Below are positions 32,201 to 46,810 of a stretch of 64,000 nt of DNA, in pieces. The notes under the pieces are model-generated. The model was not told the origin of the DNA, searched no databases, and was given only the letters and a program-made list of their open reading frames with translations. Origin of the DNA: Ephydatia muelleri (taxonomy: Eukaryota > Porifera > Demospongiae > Spongillida > Spongillidae); NCBI GenBank assembly GCA_013339895.1, contig JABACO010000019.1, positions 3,748,147-3,812,146 on the forward strand. Reading direction: 5' to 3'. How positions within the stretch are numbered: position 1 is the stretch's first letter; every line of letters starts with the position of its first letter. Made by a program: the position numbers and the translations under genes.

Positions 32201-33263
32201 ATGTGTGGCTGCAGGTTTGTTTTAAAGTGCTGTCCCATTCCCAAACCAGTTCCCGAGAACATTTGTCAATTTGGTGCACACACTAGATGTCACAGAAGTG
32301 GGAAAGCTCAGAGGCTTGTGGTGTGACCTCGTTCACAGGTATGCACTGGGGAGGAGGCACAGGCATATTTCATGCCTGATGGTGATACAATATATTGTTG
32401 TCTTGAATGGTTTGGGGGAACTTGTGTGAAGGTTTATACCACACCTCCTCTCTGAAAGAGTTGTGCCCTTTAAATTAATTAATTGACATATCTCAAATTA
32501 TTACCTGACGTTTATTAATTGAGTTTATAACAGGTGCCTCTAAGCTTACTCATTTCTTACAGCTTCGTGTGCAAATGTGGTACAACAGGAAGTGAGGCTG
32601 ATGTTGCAATGACCAAACAAGCTGCCACTGATTACAGAGTAAGGTTTTTGTACACCCATAGCTCCTCCCCTTTGTCCCTTAGCTCCACCCTTTACCCTCT
32701 TGGCCCCTCCCTTTACCCATAGCTCCAACCTTTACACTCTTGGCCCTTCCTTTTACCCCCTACTCCCTCCCACATCTCATCTCCCATTCAGACTGCCCTT
32801 GAAGACCTCATTAACACTGGTCGCTACGAAGCAGACGATTTTACTGTTGTGATACAACCATTTTCTATGGGGATGACACCTCCTCTCAATACAGTAAGAC
32901 ACTCATTGCATAATTCTTTGTATGTATTCATTTTATGGATTTAGATGGCCATAGACTTTTGTACTGCACAAGGTCTCATATTAAAAAGAAAAGTTTTGCA
33001 TACAATAATTATTTGCAAGAAAATCAGATTGCTGTGTTGTATAGAATCTGAATTCTTGATGTGTGCACTCACAGTGGCATCTGCACATCACCTATCTACC
33101 TCCACCCACTTCACAGGACGGAGAACCAGACAAGTCCTACTTTGCTCCTGACTGCTTCCACTTCAGCACCAAGGGACACAAGGAGATGGCCGTAGGTCTG
33201 TGGAACAACATGGTAAGTGGAGCACCAAACATACGTGTGTACATATTAGCGACACACACACAT

Positions 33264-33340
<77 letters not shown>

Positions 33341-33776
33341 ATACACACATACACACATATGTATACACACATACAAACAGGTACAGCCTCTGGGACACAA
33401 GGCACAAACGTGGATCCCTGGAGAAGCATTGCAGTGCCCCTCTCCTGTAAGCCACTACACTTGTGGCCCAAACACATAATATTGATGTTATTTTTCACCT
33501 GTCGTGTAACACACACACACACACACACAGAGTGCCCCCTATTTCTACACTAAGAGCAACAGCCCAGCTTTAGGTGCTGATCGAAGCCAAGGTGTTGCAG
33601 GCAACATGGCAGGCAGTTCCCTAGGGGCAGTTGTGGGTGTTGGAGCAGGTGTCATTGTCCTCCTGGTGGCCATTGGCCTGATAGGATTTGGGGTATCCAA
33701 GCTCAAAGGCAAGAAAGAAGCCGTCTCAGTGCGCATGCACAACGTGCAACAACATGAGAAGACTCGTCTGCTCTGA
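29290..33776 (+). CDS. Membrane-anchored phospholipase B1-like GDSL lipase, copy 3
   Basis: Signal peptide from the ATG at 29290 ([19 protein letters not shown]). Exons encode [26 protein letters not shown] (Ser), [70 protein letters not shown], and an exon at 33117-33212 nearly identical to the same exon in copies 1 and 2 ([13 protein letters not shown]). The end is unrelated to the others: a glycine-rich helix ([19 protein letters not shown]), then a basic tail. Stop at 33774-33776. Intron 1 has a GC donor (CAAG then GCAAGA at 29357). A foldback element of about 1 kb fills one intron. Downstream of it the exon encoding FVNLV begins at a CCAG acceptor. Confidence 0.9.
30440..30660. repeat. 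(TG)n-rich tract with TCATG punctuation in a copy-3 lipase intron
   Basis: TG runs separated by CATG every 18-24 bases. A second degenerate TGTATG/GGATGGG tract lies at 30915-31180. Neither codes. Confidence 0.85.
31189..32164. mobile_element. Foldback element (long terminal inverted repeats) in lipase copy 3 intron
   Basis: The ends are GGTCATTCCATATCAAGT at 31189 and its reverse complement ending at 32164. The arms can be followed inward with about 80-85% match by eye, for example CACATTTCCACTTTTG, TGCATTGCAA.., and CCATTTTGGG near the centre at about 31680. Almost the whole 976 bases are palindromic. No transposase frame, and no target-site duplication I can recognise. Type is probably a non-autonomous DNA transposon. 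Confidence 0.8.
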
Positions 33777-33940
33777 AAAACCTTTAGATGTGTGTATGCG
33801 TAGGTGCGCAATAGATAGAACAGCCAGGTTATCAACCTGTCGAGTGTTGTGGAGTTCGCATTTAGAGGCATAATATTTATACGCATTCACTAATAAAAAT
33901 GGTGACGTCCAAGTCGGCAACAGCACGCGCCTTCGTTTCC

Positions 33941-34723
33941 CTAAGTTTGTAACTCCAGTTTCATTTTACGAAACGTAAGGTTGATTCTCGGTAGATGAAC
34001 GTTTTTCCTCGGAGGAAGGGAGTGATACCAATTCGAGTTGGTAGGCGGGTACATAACGAGAAGGCTGCCGTGTTGAAGGTTCATCCTCACCGATTGGATA
34101 TCCTTACGCTTGGCGTCTCTCCCTCTGCTGTCCTTGTGTCTGAACACAAAGTCCCTCGCCTGCCCCAACGAAACGGATGCAATAGGCGCATCTCTACACA
34201 AATCGCTCTCATCGTCTCTGTGCTCTCCAATGTGGTCGCTGCCATCTTTGTACCGGTTGACCAGAACGAAATTGAAGGACACGCCCACAACCGCTTCGAC
34301 CCGCTCTCGTACGGATTGTAACTCGGGGGTCCACGGATGTGCGCGCACAGTGGTCCCGGAAAAGGTATAAGACAAGCCTCGATCTCCAAACGCGGACTGC
34401 CTGCGCGGTATCTTCCTTAGCTCACCCCACACCTTCACGTGAGAATCTGCACCCAGATATGGCTCCAGCTCCTGTTCCATCGCCCAGTACACGCGGTCCG
34501 CTTCCGTTTTGGCGTAGAACTGTGAATAGTAGTCCACTTTGAAGCCCAGCGTCAACTTCCATAGGTGTTTCACCTCCAGTGAAGTTAACAGAGGTGTGTC
34601 TCCTTCAGTCTTCGCCTTCTTCACTGGAGGAGAGCGGTCTACTTCTGTTGTCGAAGAGCATGATGAATCGGCCATTTTAGACAGAGTACAGCCTCGGCCG
34701 CGGACTTGCCTAAGCACTCTCAT
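33941..34723 (-). CDS. ALKBH2: AlkB homolog 2, DNA repair dioxygenase
   Basis: Single exon, 260 residues (human 261). Fe(II)/2-oxoglutarate-dependent demethylase that repairs 1-methyladenine and 3-methylcytosine in nuclear DNA. Visible signatures: PRRQSAFGD, GLSYTFSG, FNFVLVNRYKDGSDHIGEH, the HxD iron ligands in HRDDES, ASVSLGQARDFVFRHK, the distal His in NWYHSLPPRK, and the 2-oxoglutarate arginines in PRINLTFRKM. A basic/serine N-terminal region (PPVKKAKTE) may serve nuclear targeting. A second in-frame ATG at residue 17 (MADSS) is an equally plausible start. Convergent with lipase copy 3, 164 bases apart. Confidence 0.95.
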   Translation of the reverse strand: MRVLRQVRGRGCTLSKMADSSCSSTTEVDRSPPVKKAKTEGDTPLLTSLEVKHLWKLTLGFKVDYYSQFYAKTEADRVYWAMEQELEPYLGADSHVKVWGELRKIPRRQSAFGDRGLSYTFSGTTVRAHPWTPELQSVRERVEAVVGVSFNFVLVNRYKDGSDHIGEHRDDESDLCRDAPIASVSLGQARDFVFRHKDSRGRDAKRKDIQSVRMNLQHGSLLVMYPPTNSNWYHSLPPRKNVHLPRINLTFRKMKLELQT

Positions 34724-34849
34724 ATAGTTTATGATCTGTTCTAAATCTAGACGAACTACCTAGCTAGCTACGACTACTTTACCACAACCACGTAGCTTTT
34801 ATTCATAATCGATGTAAATATACGTGCATCGATTCAAACGTTGGGCTAT

Positions 34850-34915
34850 TCCATTTAATGATCGTTCAGTTAAGAAATCACAGCTGGATAACTGATTTGC
34901 CATTAAATGGAATAG
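34850..34915. repeat. Short inverted repeat (MITE-like)
   Basis: GCTATTCCATTTAATG near 34850 and CATTAAATGGAATAGC ending near 34912 are perfect reverse complements, with further matching bases inward (CAGTTA / TAACTG). Lies between ALKBH2 and the UGP2 3' end. Confidence 0.75.
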
Positions 34916-35024
34916 CATCCACGTATATTAGTAACGAAACTTCTAATTAAAAAAAAATTGATTGGAATCAAAAAAGTATGTAAGAATTGGGTACAGCTAA
35001 CAATATAATAATGTCTCTGTCTCT

Positions 35025-40178
<5,154 letters not shown>

Positions 40179-40515
40179 TGCTGTTGAAATTAATATCCCC
40201 AGTGAGGTTAAAGGTTACTAAATATGTTAATAAATAGTGACGTTTGTGCGCATGCGCATTAGACATCGTGGAATCAGAGTTGTGTGTAGCTTTAGAAGTC
40301 AAGACTTGCATACTAATTAATACGTAGAGTTGGCCACTTTTTGATTACTAGTATAAAACGTGAGTTACTTACGGCATACTACTTCTAGCTGCATATATGG
40401 CACGTGACTGCACGTGCCGCTTATAATAAGAATCGGTTACGGTGTATTTAAAAAAACTACTCGGTGCCATAATTGGCGTTGTTTGACACCACTGATTTCC
40501 ACACAGGAATCGAGG
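40179..40515. promoter_or_regulatory. Divergent UGP2/NOVA-like promoter region with NRF1-type palindrome
   Basis: 336 bases between the two start codons. TGCGCATGCGCA at 40247-40258 is a perfect NRF1-type palindrome, 69 bases upstream of the UGP2 start. No TATA box evident. Confidence 0.55.
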
Positions 40516-41752
40516 ATGTCAGTCCCGGATCACAGCTCAGAGAACCTCAGTCCCAACTTTGACGGTAACACTAGTCCCCAGGCCGATCCCACTCAGGTGG
40601 TAGACGCAGAGGTATTAGGACAGAAAAGGCCTGTGAGCGGAGAAGATGACGCCCGCTCGACCAAGAGGAGGCACATCAACATTGGTATGAGTGCGGAGTG
40701 GAGAGTTGACATGTCCTAACCGTCAAACTTCTTATATATCGCGCCTCTTTCTCTCCTTAACTTCTACAGACGATAAAGACCAAGCATTTCTCAAATTTCT
40801 CCTCCCCCAGTACGTGCCCGGCATTATAATAGGGTCAGGCGGGTCTACCATTACAGAACTCATGAACAAGACTAACACCATTGTCAAGTTCTCCCCTAGT
40901 CGTGACTGCTACCCAAATACCCAGGATCGTGTGTGTGTCATCATGGGAACCATCCCGAATGTCTGCTCTGCCCTGAAGGAGATCTTTGTCAAGATGGCCG
41001 ACCCTGCCAACGCCAGGATGGGGGACCTGAAGGAGTGCCTGCGTCATCTCAAGGTACTCGTCTCCAACATAGCCTCTGGGATGGTGATAGGGAAGGCCGG
41101 ACACAACATCAAGCACATCCAGCAGGAGTGCTCAGTCAAGATCCAGATCACCAACAAGGAGGAGGCCACACTTCCCGAGCGAACGCTGAGTGTGTTTGGG
41201 AACTGCGACGCCATTGTGAATGCAGCCAAGCTGATCATGGAACACACAAGAGAAGACCCCAATATGTCCAAATGGAAGAAGCTAATCTCCTACTCCGCCT
41301 ACATGAATCAGTTGGGCCAGCATGATGCCGGAGCCACGAGTTCCTCCACCAGGGGTATACCTGACTACATATCTGGCCACTCCCACATCTCCTCGGCAAC
41401 CAACATGGGGATGCTTACCTCGCAGCAGCCACTTGTGGGGGTTTCGGGCTATGCCCCCCAGCAAGGGGCGGAGGGTGTGGACATGACGGTCCCAGGAGCC
41501 ACTCTGGCTACTTATGAGGTTGCTGTGCCGGAGGCGATGGTGGGAAGAATCATGGGACCATCGGGGAAGTTTGTTAGCGACCTCATGGTCTCCACAGGGA
41601 CGAGGATACACGTGTCAGGGAAGGGAGACTACATTCCGGGCACCTATAACAGAAAGCTGATCATCTCTGGCCCTGTGCTGGCGGTGCAGGGGGCACATGT
41701 CCTTATATTCCAGCAGCTGGCCAAGGAACGTGGGTTTAAAGGAAACTCGTAG
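40516..41752 (+). CDS. NOVA-like RNA-binding protein with three KH domains
   Basis: Two exons, 40516-40684 and 40770-41752, 383 residues. A serine-rich N-terminus with a basic cluster (STKRRH) precedes KH1 (FLKFLLPQYVPGIIIGSGGST, GxxG as GSGG), KH2 (LKVLVSNIASGMVIGKAGHN, GKAG) and, after a linker of about 110 residues rich in Gln/Gly/Ser, KH3 (VAVPEAMVGRIMGPSGKF, GPSG). The arrangement KH1-KH2-long linker-KH3, RDCYPNTQDRVCVIMG and the C-terminal KH3 match NOVA better than PCBP. NOVA proteins bind YCAY clusters and control alternative splicing. The KH1 loop has Ser in place of Lys (GSGG), which may weaken RNA backbone contact. Divergent from UGP2. Confidence 0.88.
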
Positions 41753-42200
41753 GGATAGGGTGGGGGGGGGGGGGGTATGTTCAGTGGTATGGAGTTGCGG
41801 AGGTTGTCATGCGGTTTGGTATTTGGATGAGGTGTTATATTTTAGGTCAAGCGACAGCCATTTGGTGTTTTTTTTTGGAGGGGGGGGGGGGGGGGGGGGG
41901 GGGGGTCATGAAGTGTTCCATCGTGTCATGAAATTATTGATACATATCAGTTCTCCTGTCATCAAAACACTGATCTCATGCATGCCACTATCCTGTTGCC
42001 TCAGGGAGTTGTATCATTTCCTGCTCCTAACCTCTGAGTACTCTTGCCATGTGTGTGTCAGTTCACTACCATTGTTTCATTATCCTCTGTTTGCCTCGGT
42101 TTCACCATATCATCCTCTGGACATGCTCACATCACAGTACCATTCTTGGGTAACCATTTGATCAGTGGGAGACCACACTCAACTTTTTCCACTTTAGTTC
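41753..42200. other. NOVA-like 3' flank with two poly(G) tracts
   Basis: G runs at about 41762-41775 and 41880-41905 follow the stop. No gene seen. Confidence 0.6.
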
Positions 42201-42221
42201 ACTTTTGCCACATTCAGCCAT

Positions 42222-43080
42222 CTTTACACTTCCAATGTTACATTCAGCCATCTTAACACTTCCAATGTTACATTCCCATCTTAACACTTCAATTTCATGT
42301 TCAGCCATCAACACTTCAATTTCACATCCAGCCATCTTAACACTTCCAATGTTATATTCAGCCATCTTAACACTCCCAATGTTACATTCAGCCATCTTAA
42401 CACTCCCAATGTTACATTCAGCCATCTTAACACTTTCAATGTTACATTCAGCCATCTTAACACTTCCAATGTTATATTCAGCCATCTTAACACTCCCAAT
42501 GTTACATTCAGCCATCTTAAACATTTAGCCATCTTTACACTTCCAATGTTACATTCAGCCATCTTAAACATTAAGCCATCTTTACACTTCCAATGTTACA
42601 TTCAGCCATCTTAACACTTCCAATGTTACATTCAGCCATCTTAACACTTCCAATGTTACATTCAGCCATCTTAACACTTTCAATGTTACATTCAGCCATC
42701 TTAACACTTCCAATGTTACATTCAGCCATCTTAACACTTCCAATGTTACATTCAGCCATCTTAACACTTTCAATGTTACATTCAGCCATCTTAACACTTC
42801 CAATGTTACATTCAGCCATCTTAACACTTTCAATGTTACATTCAGCCATCTTAACACTTCCAATGTTACATTCAGCCATCTTAACACTTCTAATGTTACA
42901 TTCCCATCTTAAACACTTCAATTTCATGTTCAGCCATCAACACTTCAATTTCACATTCAGCCATCTTAACACTTCCAATGTTCTATTCAGCCATCTTAAC
43001 ACTTCCAATGTTACATTCAGCTATCTTAACACTTCAATTTCATGTTCAGCAGCCATTTTAACACTTCAATTTCACGTCCA
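42222..43080. repeat. 30-bp minisatellite, about 25 copies
   Basis: Units contain CATTCAGCCATCTTAACACT and TCCAATGTTA; some units are shortened or carry AATTTCATGT. The strings SVKMAECNIG and LTLPMLHSAI read from it are artefacts of the repeat. Confidence 0.95.
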
Positions 43081-44210
43081 GCCATGTGTATTACATCAGC
43101 TCACTACCTGCCTCTTAAACATCGTTTTTCTGTCTTGCCTCCTTCACAATCTCATCTGTGTTTCACCTTGTGAACACACACCTAACATGCATACACTTGC
43201 CTTCTTCCTACTGGAGTGACCTGTCCACTCCTGACACACATTGTATTTCACTTGACATCAAAGATCCTTCATACATGAGCATACATGGTCATTCATCACC
43301 ATGTGGTTATTCAAAGGTATTCATCTTCCATATGTGGGCATGCAAAGATCCTTCATCTCCAAATATGGTCATACAAACATCTCCATACCTTCGTTCTCCA
43401 TATATGGGCATAAAGTTGTATGGTGTCTGTGCAAGTGACATTTTGTTCTCTCCACCCAGGATGCTAGTATTCTCAAAACACCTTCCCCTCATCCTGGATC
43501 TCCTACCTTTCTTCTGTACCTTTTCCCCAGACCTCTCTCCTTTTGCGCCATTTTAATTACTGTCAAGATAACACAACAGTTTGGTAAAACGTCATTGTAA
43601 CACTAATAATATAACCAACATCTCAGAGTATTTGTCATTACTGACTGCTAGTAAGGCTACTCTGAATTTTGTCCCTTCAGTGTACTTTAACATTAGCATG
43701 TCGTCATAACTATGCGTTGTCATGGTCTGGTTGTTTCAAACGTGACCGCTTTATTAATAGCTGAACGATTATGGGCCAGATACGTGAAATCATTTTGCTC
43801 ACGGTAGTACGCCACAGCAACGAAGTCCAGACCATCGCATCTTCGTGCCATATCAAACACTACAGCAGACTAAATGCAGTAGTGCGGGTTGGGTTTTTAT
43901 GGAGTGTTCTTAACTTTTGTGCGCATTTAATGTGTAAGTGTGCGTCTGTTATTGTGTGTAAATTCCCCATCTGACGTACTCTCAGGTCATAGTATCACGG
44001 AAGCATATCCGGGTTTGTCTTTTCCAAATGTACTTGTGACCCATGCAAGAGACTGCTGTGTCTCTCTAAGCTACAGATGATTCTGCAAAATGACGTATGT
44101 GAATAGGTCTTCCACATTCAAAGAATCTGACAAAAGGGTACTCGAAATGTGAATAGATCCATTTAGTACAACGAATGCACATATATATATTGGCGCGCGT
44201 TCATATTGGC
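43081..44210. other. Intergenic, no supported gene
   Basis: 1.1 kb. A local CATATGTGGGCAT-type near-repeat occurs at 43280-43410. Frames here lack family similarity or splice support. Confidence 0.55.
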
Positions 44211-44642
44211 TTAGCAGCAGCAGAAACAGCAACAACACAGTGCGATGACGAAACACACAAACAGCAAAGCAAACCCGACAGCCACTGGCACACCGATGAC
44301 CACGCCCTTCCTGAGGAACAAATAAAATTCATATTGCATATAATCACACTCCCCAACAACAGAGATCAAACACACACTCACAGAAACTCGTTTTGTGTCG
44401 AAGTACAGCATTGACCTGCCAGCGGTACGAAGCAGCACTGGTCCATACACACACCAGCGGTGTCCGTGGTGTTACAAGCGACGCCGCTACAAAATGTGGT
44501 TGGGGCTGTAGCTACACAGTGGAACAACAACAAAGTAAATGAATCATAATTTGCCTGGTTTCAGATACTTACAATTACATTGCCCGTACGCGATGCCCAC
44601 CAAGGAGGCAATAGCCAAGAGAGGCAGTACACTTCCTACCAT
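44211..44642 (-). CDS. Small cysteine-rich single-pass membrane protein, 99 residues
   Basis: Three exons, 44642-44573, 44511-44382, 44310-44211, with exact phases. Signal peptide (MVGSVLPLLAIASLVGIAYG), a short ectodomain with seven to eight cysteines (FCSGVACNTT, VCMDQCCFVPLAGQCCTS), a membrane helix (VVIGVPVAVGFALLFVCFV), and an extreme cysteine tail CCCCFCCC directly after it. The layout resembles Shisa/CYYR1/WBP1-type small membrane proteins, but no proline-rich PY tail follows. The juxtamembrane cysteines are typical palmitoylation sites. I do not recognise a named family; function unknown. Confidence 0.75.
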
Positions 44643-44782
44643 TGTTCGCAGGATAAGGAGTGATGGATGGGGCGACTAAACATAATTTATTGGTCGGCAG
44701 ATTATTATGACGTCATTTTGGCACGCGCGTAGTGGGGGTGTGGTCAACTATTTAAGGGATGGCCAGGTTATTGCTATGCTTT

Positions 44783-45115
44783 TTAACTTTTTCACGGGCA
44801 ACAGAGGAATATTGCGCCGCTGGTGCTATACTAAAGCCAATCTGTTTATCAGAACAGTTAACACTTTGCAGTCAACAACATATTGATCAGTTGTTTCTTG
44901 GTCATATAGTGTAAGGTGTTTGCTAACTACGTTTTCCTGCAACACGCAACACTTGCACAACATGTGTATCGTAATAATTGGCTCTGCCCGCGAAAGAAAC
45001 TTTCGCGGGCAGAGCCAATTATTACGATACACATGTGCAAGAAAAAAAAGTGTTGCGTGTTGCAGGAAAACGTAGTTAGCAAACACCTTACACTATATGA
45101 CCAAGAAACAACTGA
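44783..45115. mobile_element. MITE copy joined head to head with an inverted partial copy
   Basis: 44783-44998 is a relative of the 36873 MITE (TTTTTCACGGGCA start, CTCTGCCCGCGAAAG end). From 44999 the same sequence runs back on the other strand, giving a near-perfect palindrome with arms of about 112 bp around AAAGAAACTTT. One arm carries an eight-A run inserted near 45041. Confidence 0.8.
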
Positions 45116-45295
45116 TGTGGCGTGGTATGTGTACGAGACTGCTCGATCTACATTTCTTGCAATTAAACCTGATATGATTAACTCTTTCAAAGAGTTAATC
45201 ATATCAGGTTTAATATGCTGTAGCGTGGTATGTGTACGAGACTACTCGATCTACATTTATTGCAAGATTACATTAAGCGAAAAATCTTTCTTTTG
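45116..45295. repeat. Direct repeat around a 52-bp perfect hairpin
   Basis: GTGGTATGTGTACGAGACT followed by CTCGATCTACATTT occurs at 45122 and again at about 45227. Between them ATTAAACCTGATATGATTAA and its exact inverse flank CTCTTTCAAAGAG. The inner TTAACTCTTTC resembles the MITE ends. Confidence 0.75.
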
Positions 45296-46295
45296 ATGTC
45301 CGCTGCTGTGACGTGGGTCTGGCCAGAGATTGAGAGCCCTGGCCGATAGGCCGTAGTCTCGTCCCCAGACCCGCATGACGTAACGATTGTCGCTGGGGAC
45401 GAGACTAGTAGGACCGATAGTGCAATTGGAAGCGCTGAAAGTCTTATAATTTTTTGGTCTGGAACAATATTAGTAGATTATACCTGATGCTACGGCGCTG
45501 CATGTTTGTGTATCTATTTTGAACGCCACTTGACAAAGCAGATTGGCATGCAACATCTTTCGAATTGCGAGCTACTTGCGTTTCGTTTTACTCGGTGTCC
45601 CGATGTCAGAGGCAGAAATGACTCCCCAGGTCATAAACGCCTAAGGTAAATGACTCCTCCTAGACATATCTAACTCCCCACGTGAATGGATGAATTATTT
45701 GCTATCTCTGCCCAGAAAGTAAGGCCATGATGATGGAAAAACCACGGGGACCTAAGGCCATAACCATTTCCCTAGGTGGGGTGTCAATTTTTTCTAGGCA
45801 AATAACAGGGGAATCAAATACGCCTTGGCAAGATTGACTGGGGAGTTAATCATGCCTATGGCTATGATAACACCTAGGCGTGAATGACTGAGGGATATAT
45901 GTCTAGGCGTGAATGACTGAGGGATATATGCCTAGGTGTGAATGACTGGGGGATATATGCCTAGGCGTGAATGACTGGGGGGTCACTGGGGGGTCATATA
46001 TGCCTAGGTGTGAATGACGGGGGGTCATATATGCCTAAGTGTGTATGACTGTAAATGACTGCGGCGTCATATATGCCTACGCGCCCATGACTGGGAAGTT
46101 TAAAATTTAGGGCTCCTAGTGAACATTGCAACGCGTCACGTGAAAGTGTGCGATGATGTGGGCGGGGGTTCTCTGCTGTACACTTCTCTTGTCAGTTTAT
46201 GTTTTCTTCTAAGCAATCACAAAACACGGGACAATTTACGCATATTTCCTGTTATTTACAGAGCTTTAGTTGGTTTCTCTAGCGGCTTTTAATAA
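45296..46295. repeat. Gene-free region with about 30-bp repeat (TATGCCTAGGCGTGAATGAC type)
   Basis: Repeat units lie at 45850-46090, six or more imperfect copies ending GGGGG.TCATATA or GGGGGATATA. At 45351-45410 CTCGTCCCCAG and CTGGGGACGAG form an inverted pair. No coding sequence supported. Confidence 0.7.
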
Positions 46296-46770
46296 ATGAT
46301 GTCGGTCATGAGTTGGGAAAAGGATGCAGCAGACAGGAGTATGTCATCCTTGAGCTGTGCGGGCATCGGGGGACGACAAAGTACAGTACTCGGGAGTTCT
46401 TTTTAAAGAAACCGTTTGGCCATCAATCTTCTAAGTGGCAAAGGCGGGTGCGAGTCGTTCCAACAAGCCATGAAATGAATTGATTAATATTACATTTTCC
46501 AGATTTTTCATAGTGAAGGAGGGCTTTCTTCTCTACTATCCGGAGAATATGCAAAGGTATTTGACAAACTTACCACACTCACAACCACCCTAAGGTAAGC
46601 ATTTCCTTGCTAGGGTCGCTGAAACTCACTCCATGCGCCGGTTTTCAGGGTGTCATCCCTCTAGGAGGGTGCAAAGGTCGAAGAGTGCGTGTGCGGGGCT
46701 CAGAATACGCCAATCCGAATCACCCACGAGATTTTCAAGGTGGGAGATCTAAGGGAAGGTGCTTGATAGG

Positions 46771-46810
<40 letters not shown>

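Noticed and set aside
34110..34370. Plus-strand frames opposite ALKBH2 and opposite both SLC3-like genes
   Set aside because: Antisense shadows of strong coding regions with clear motifs on the other strand.
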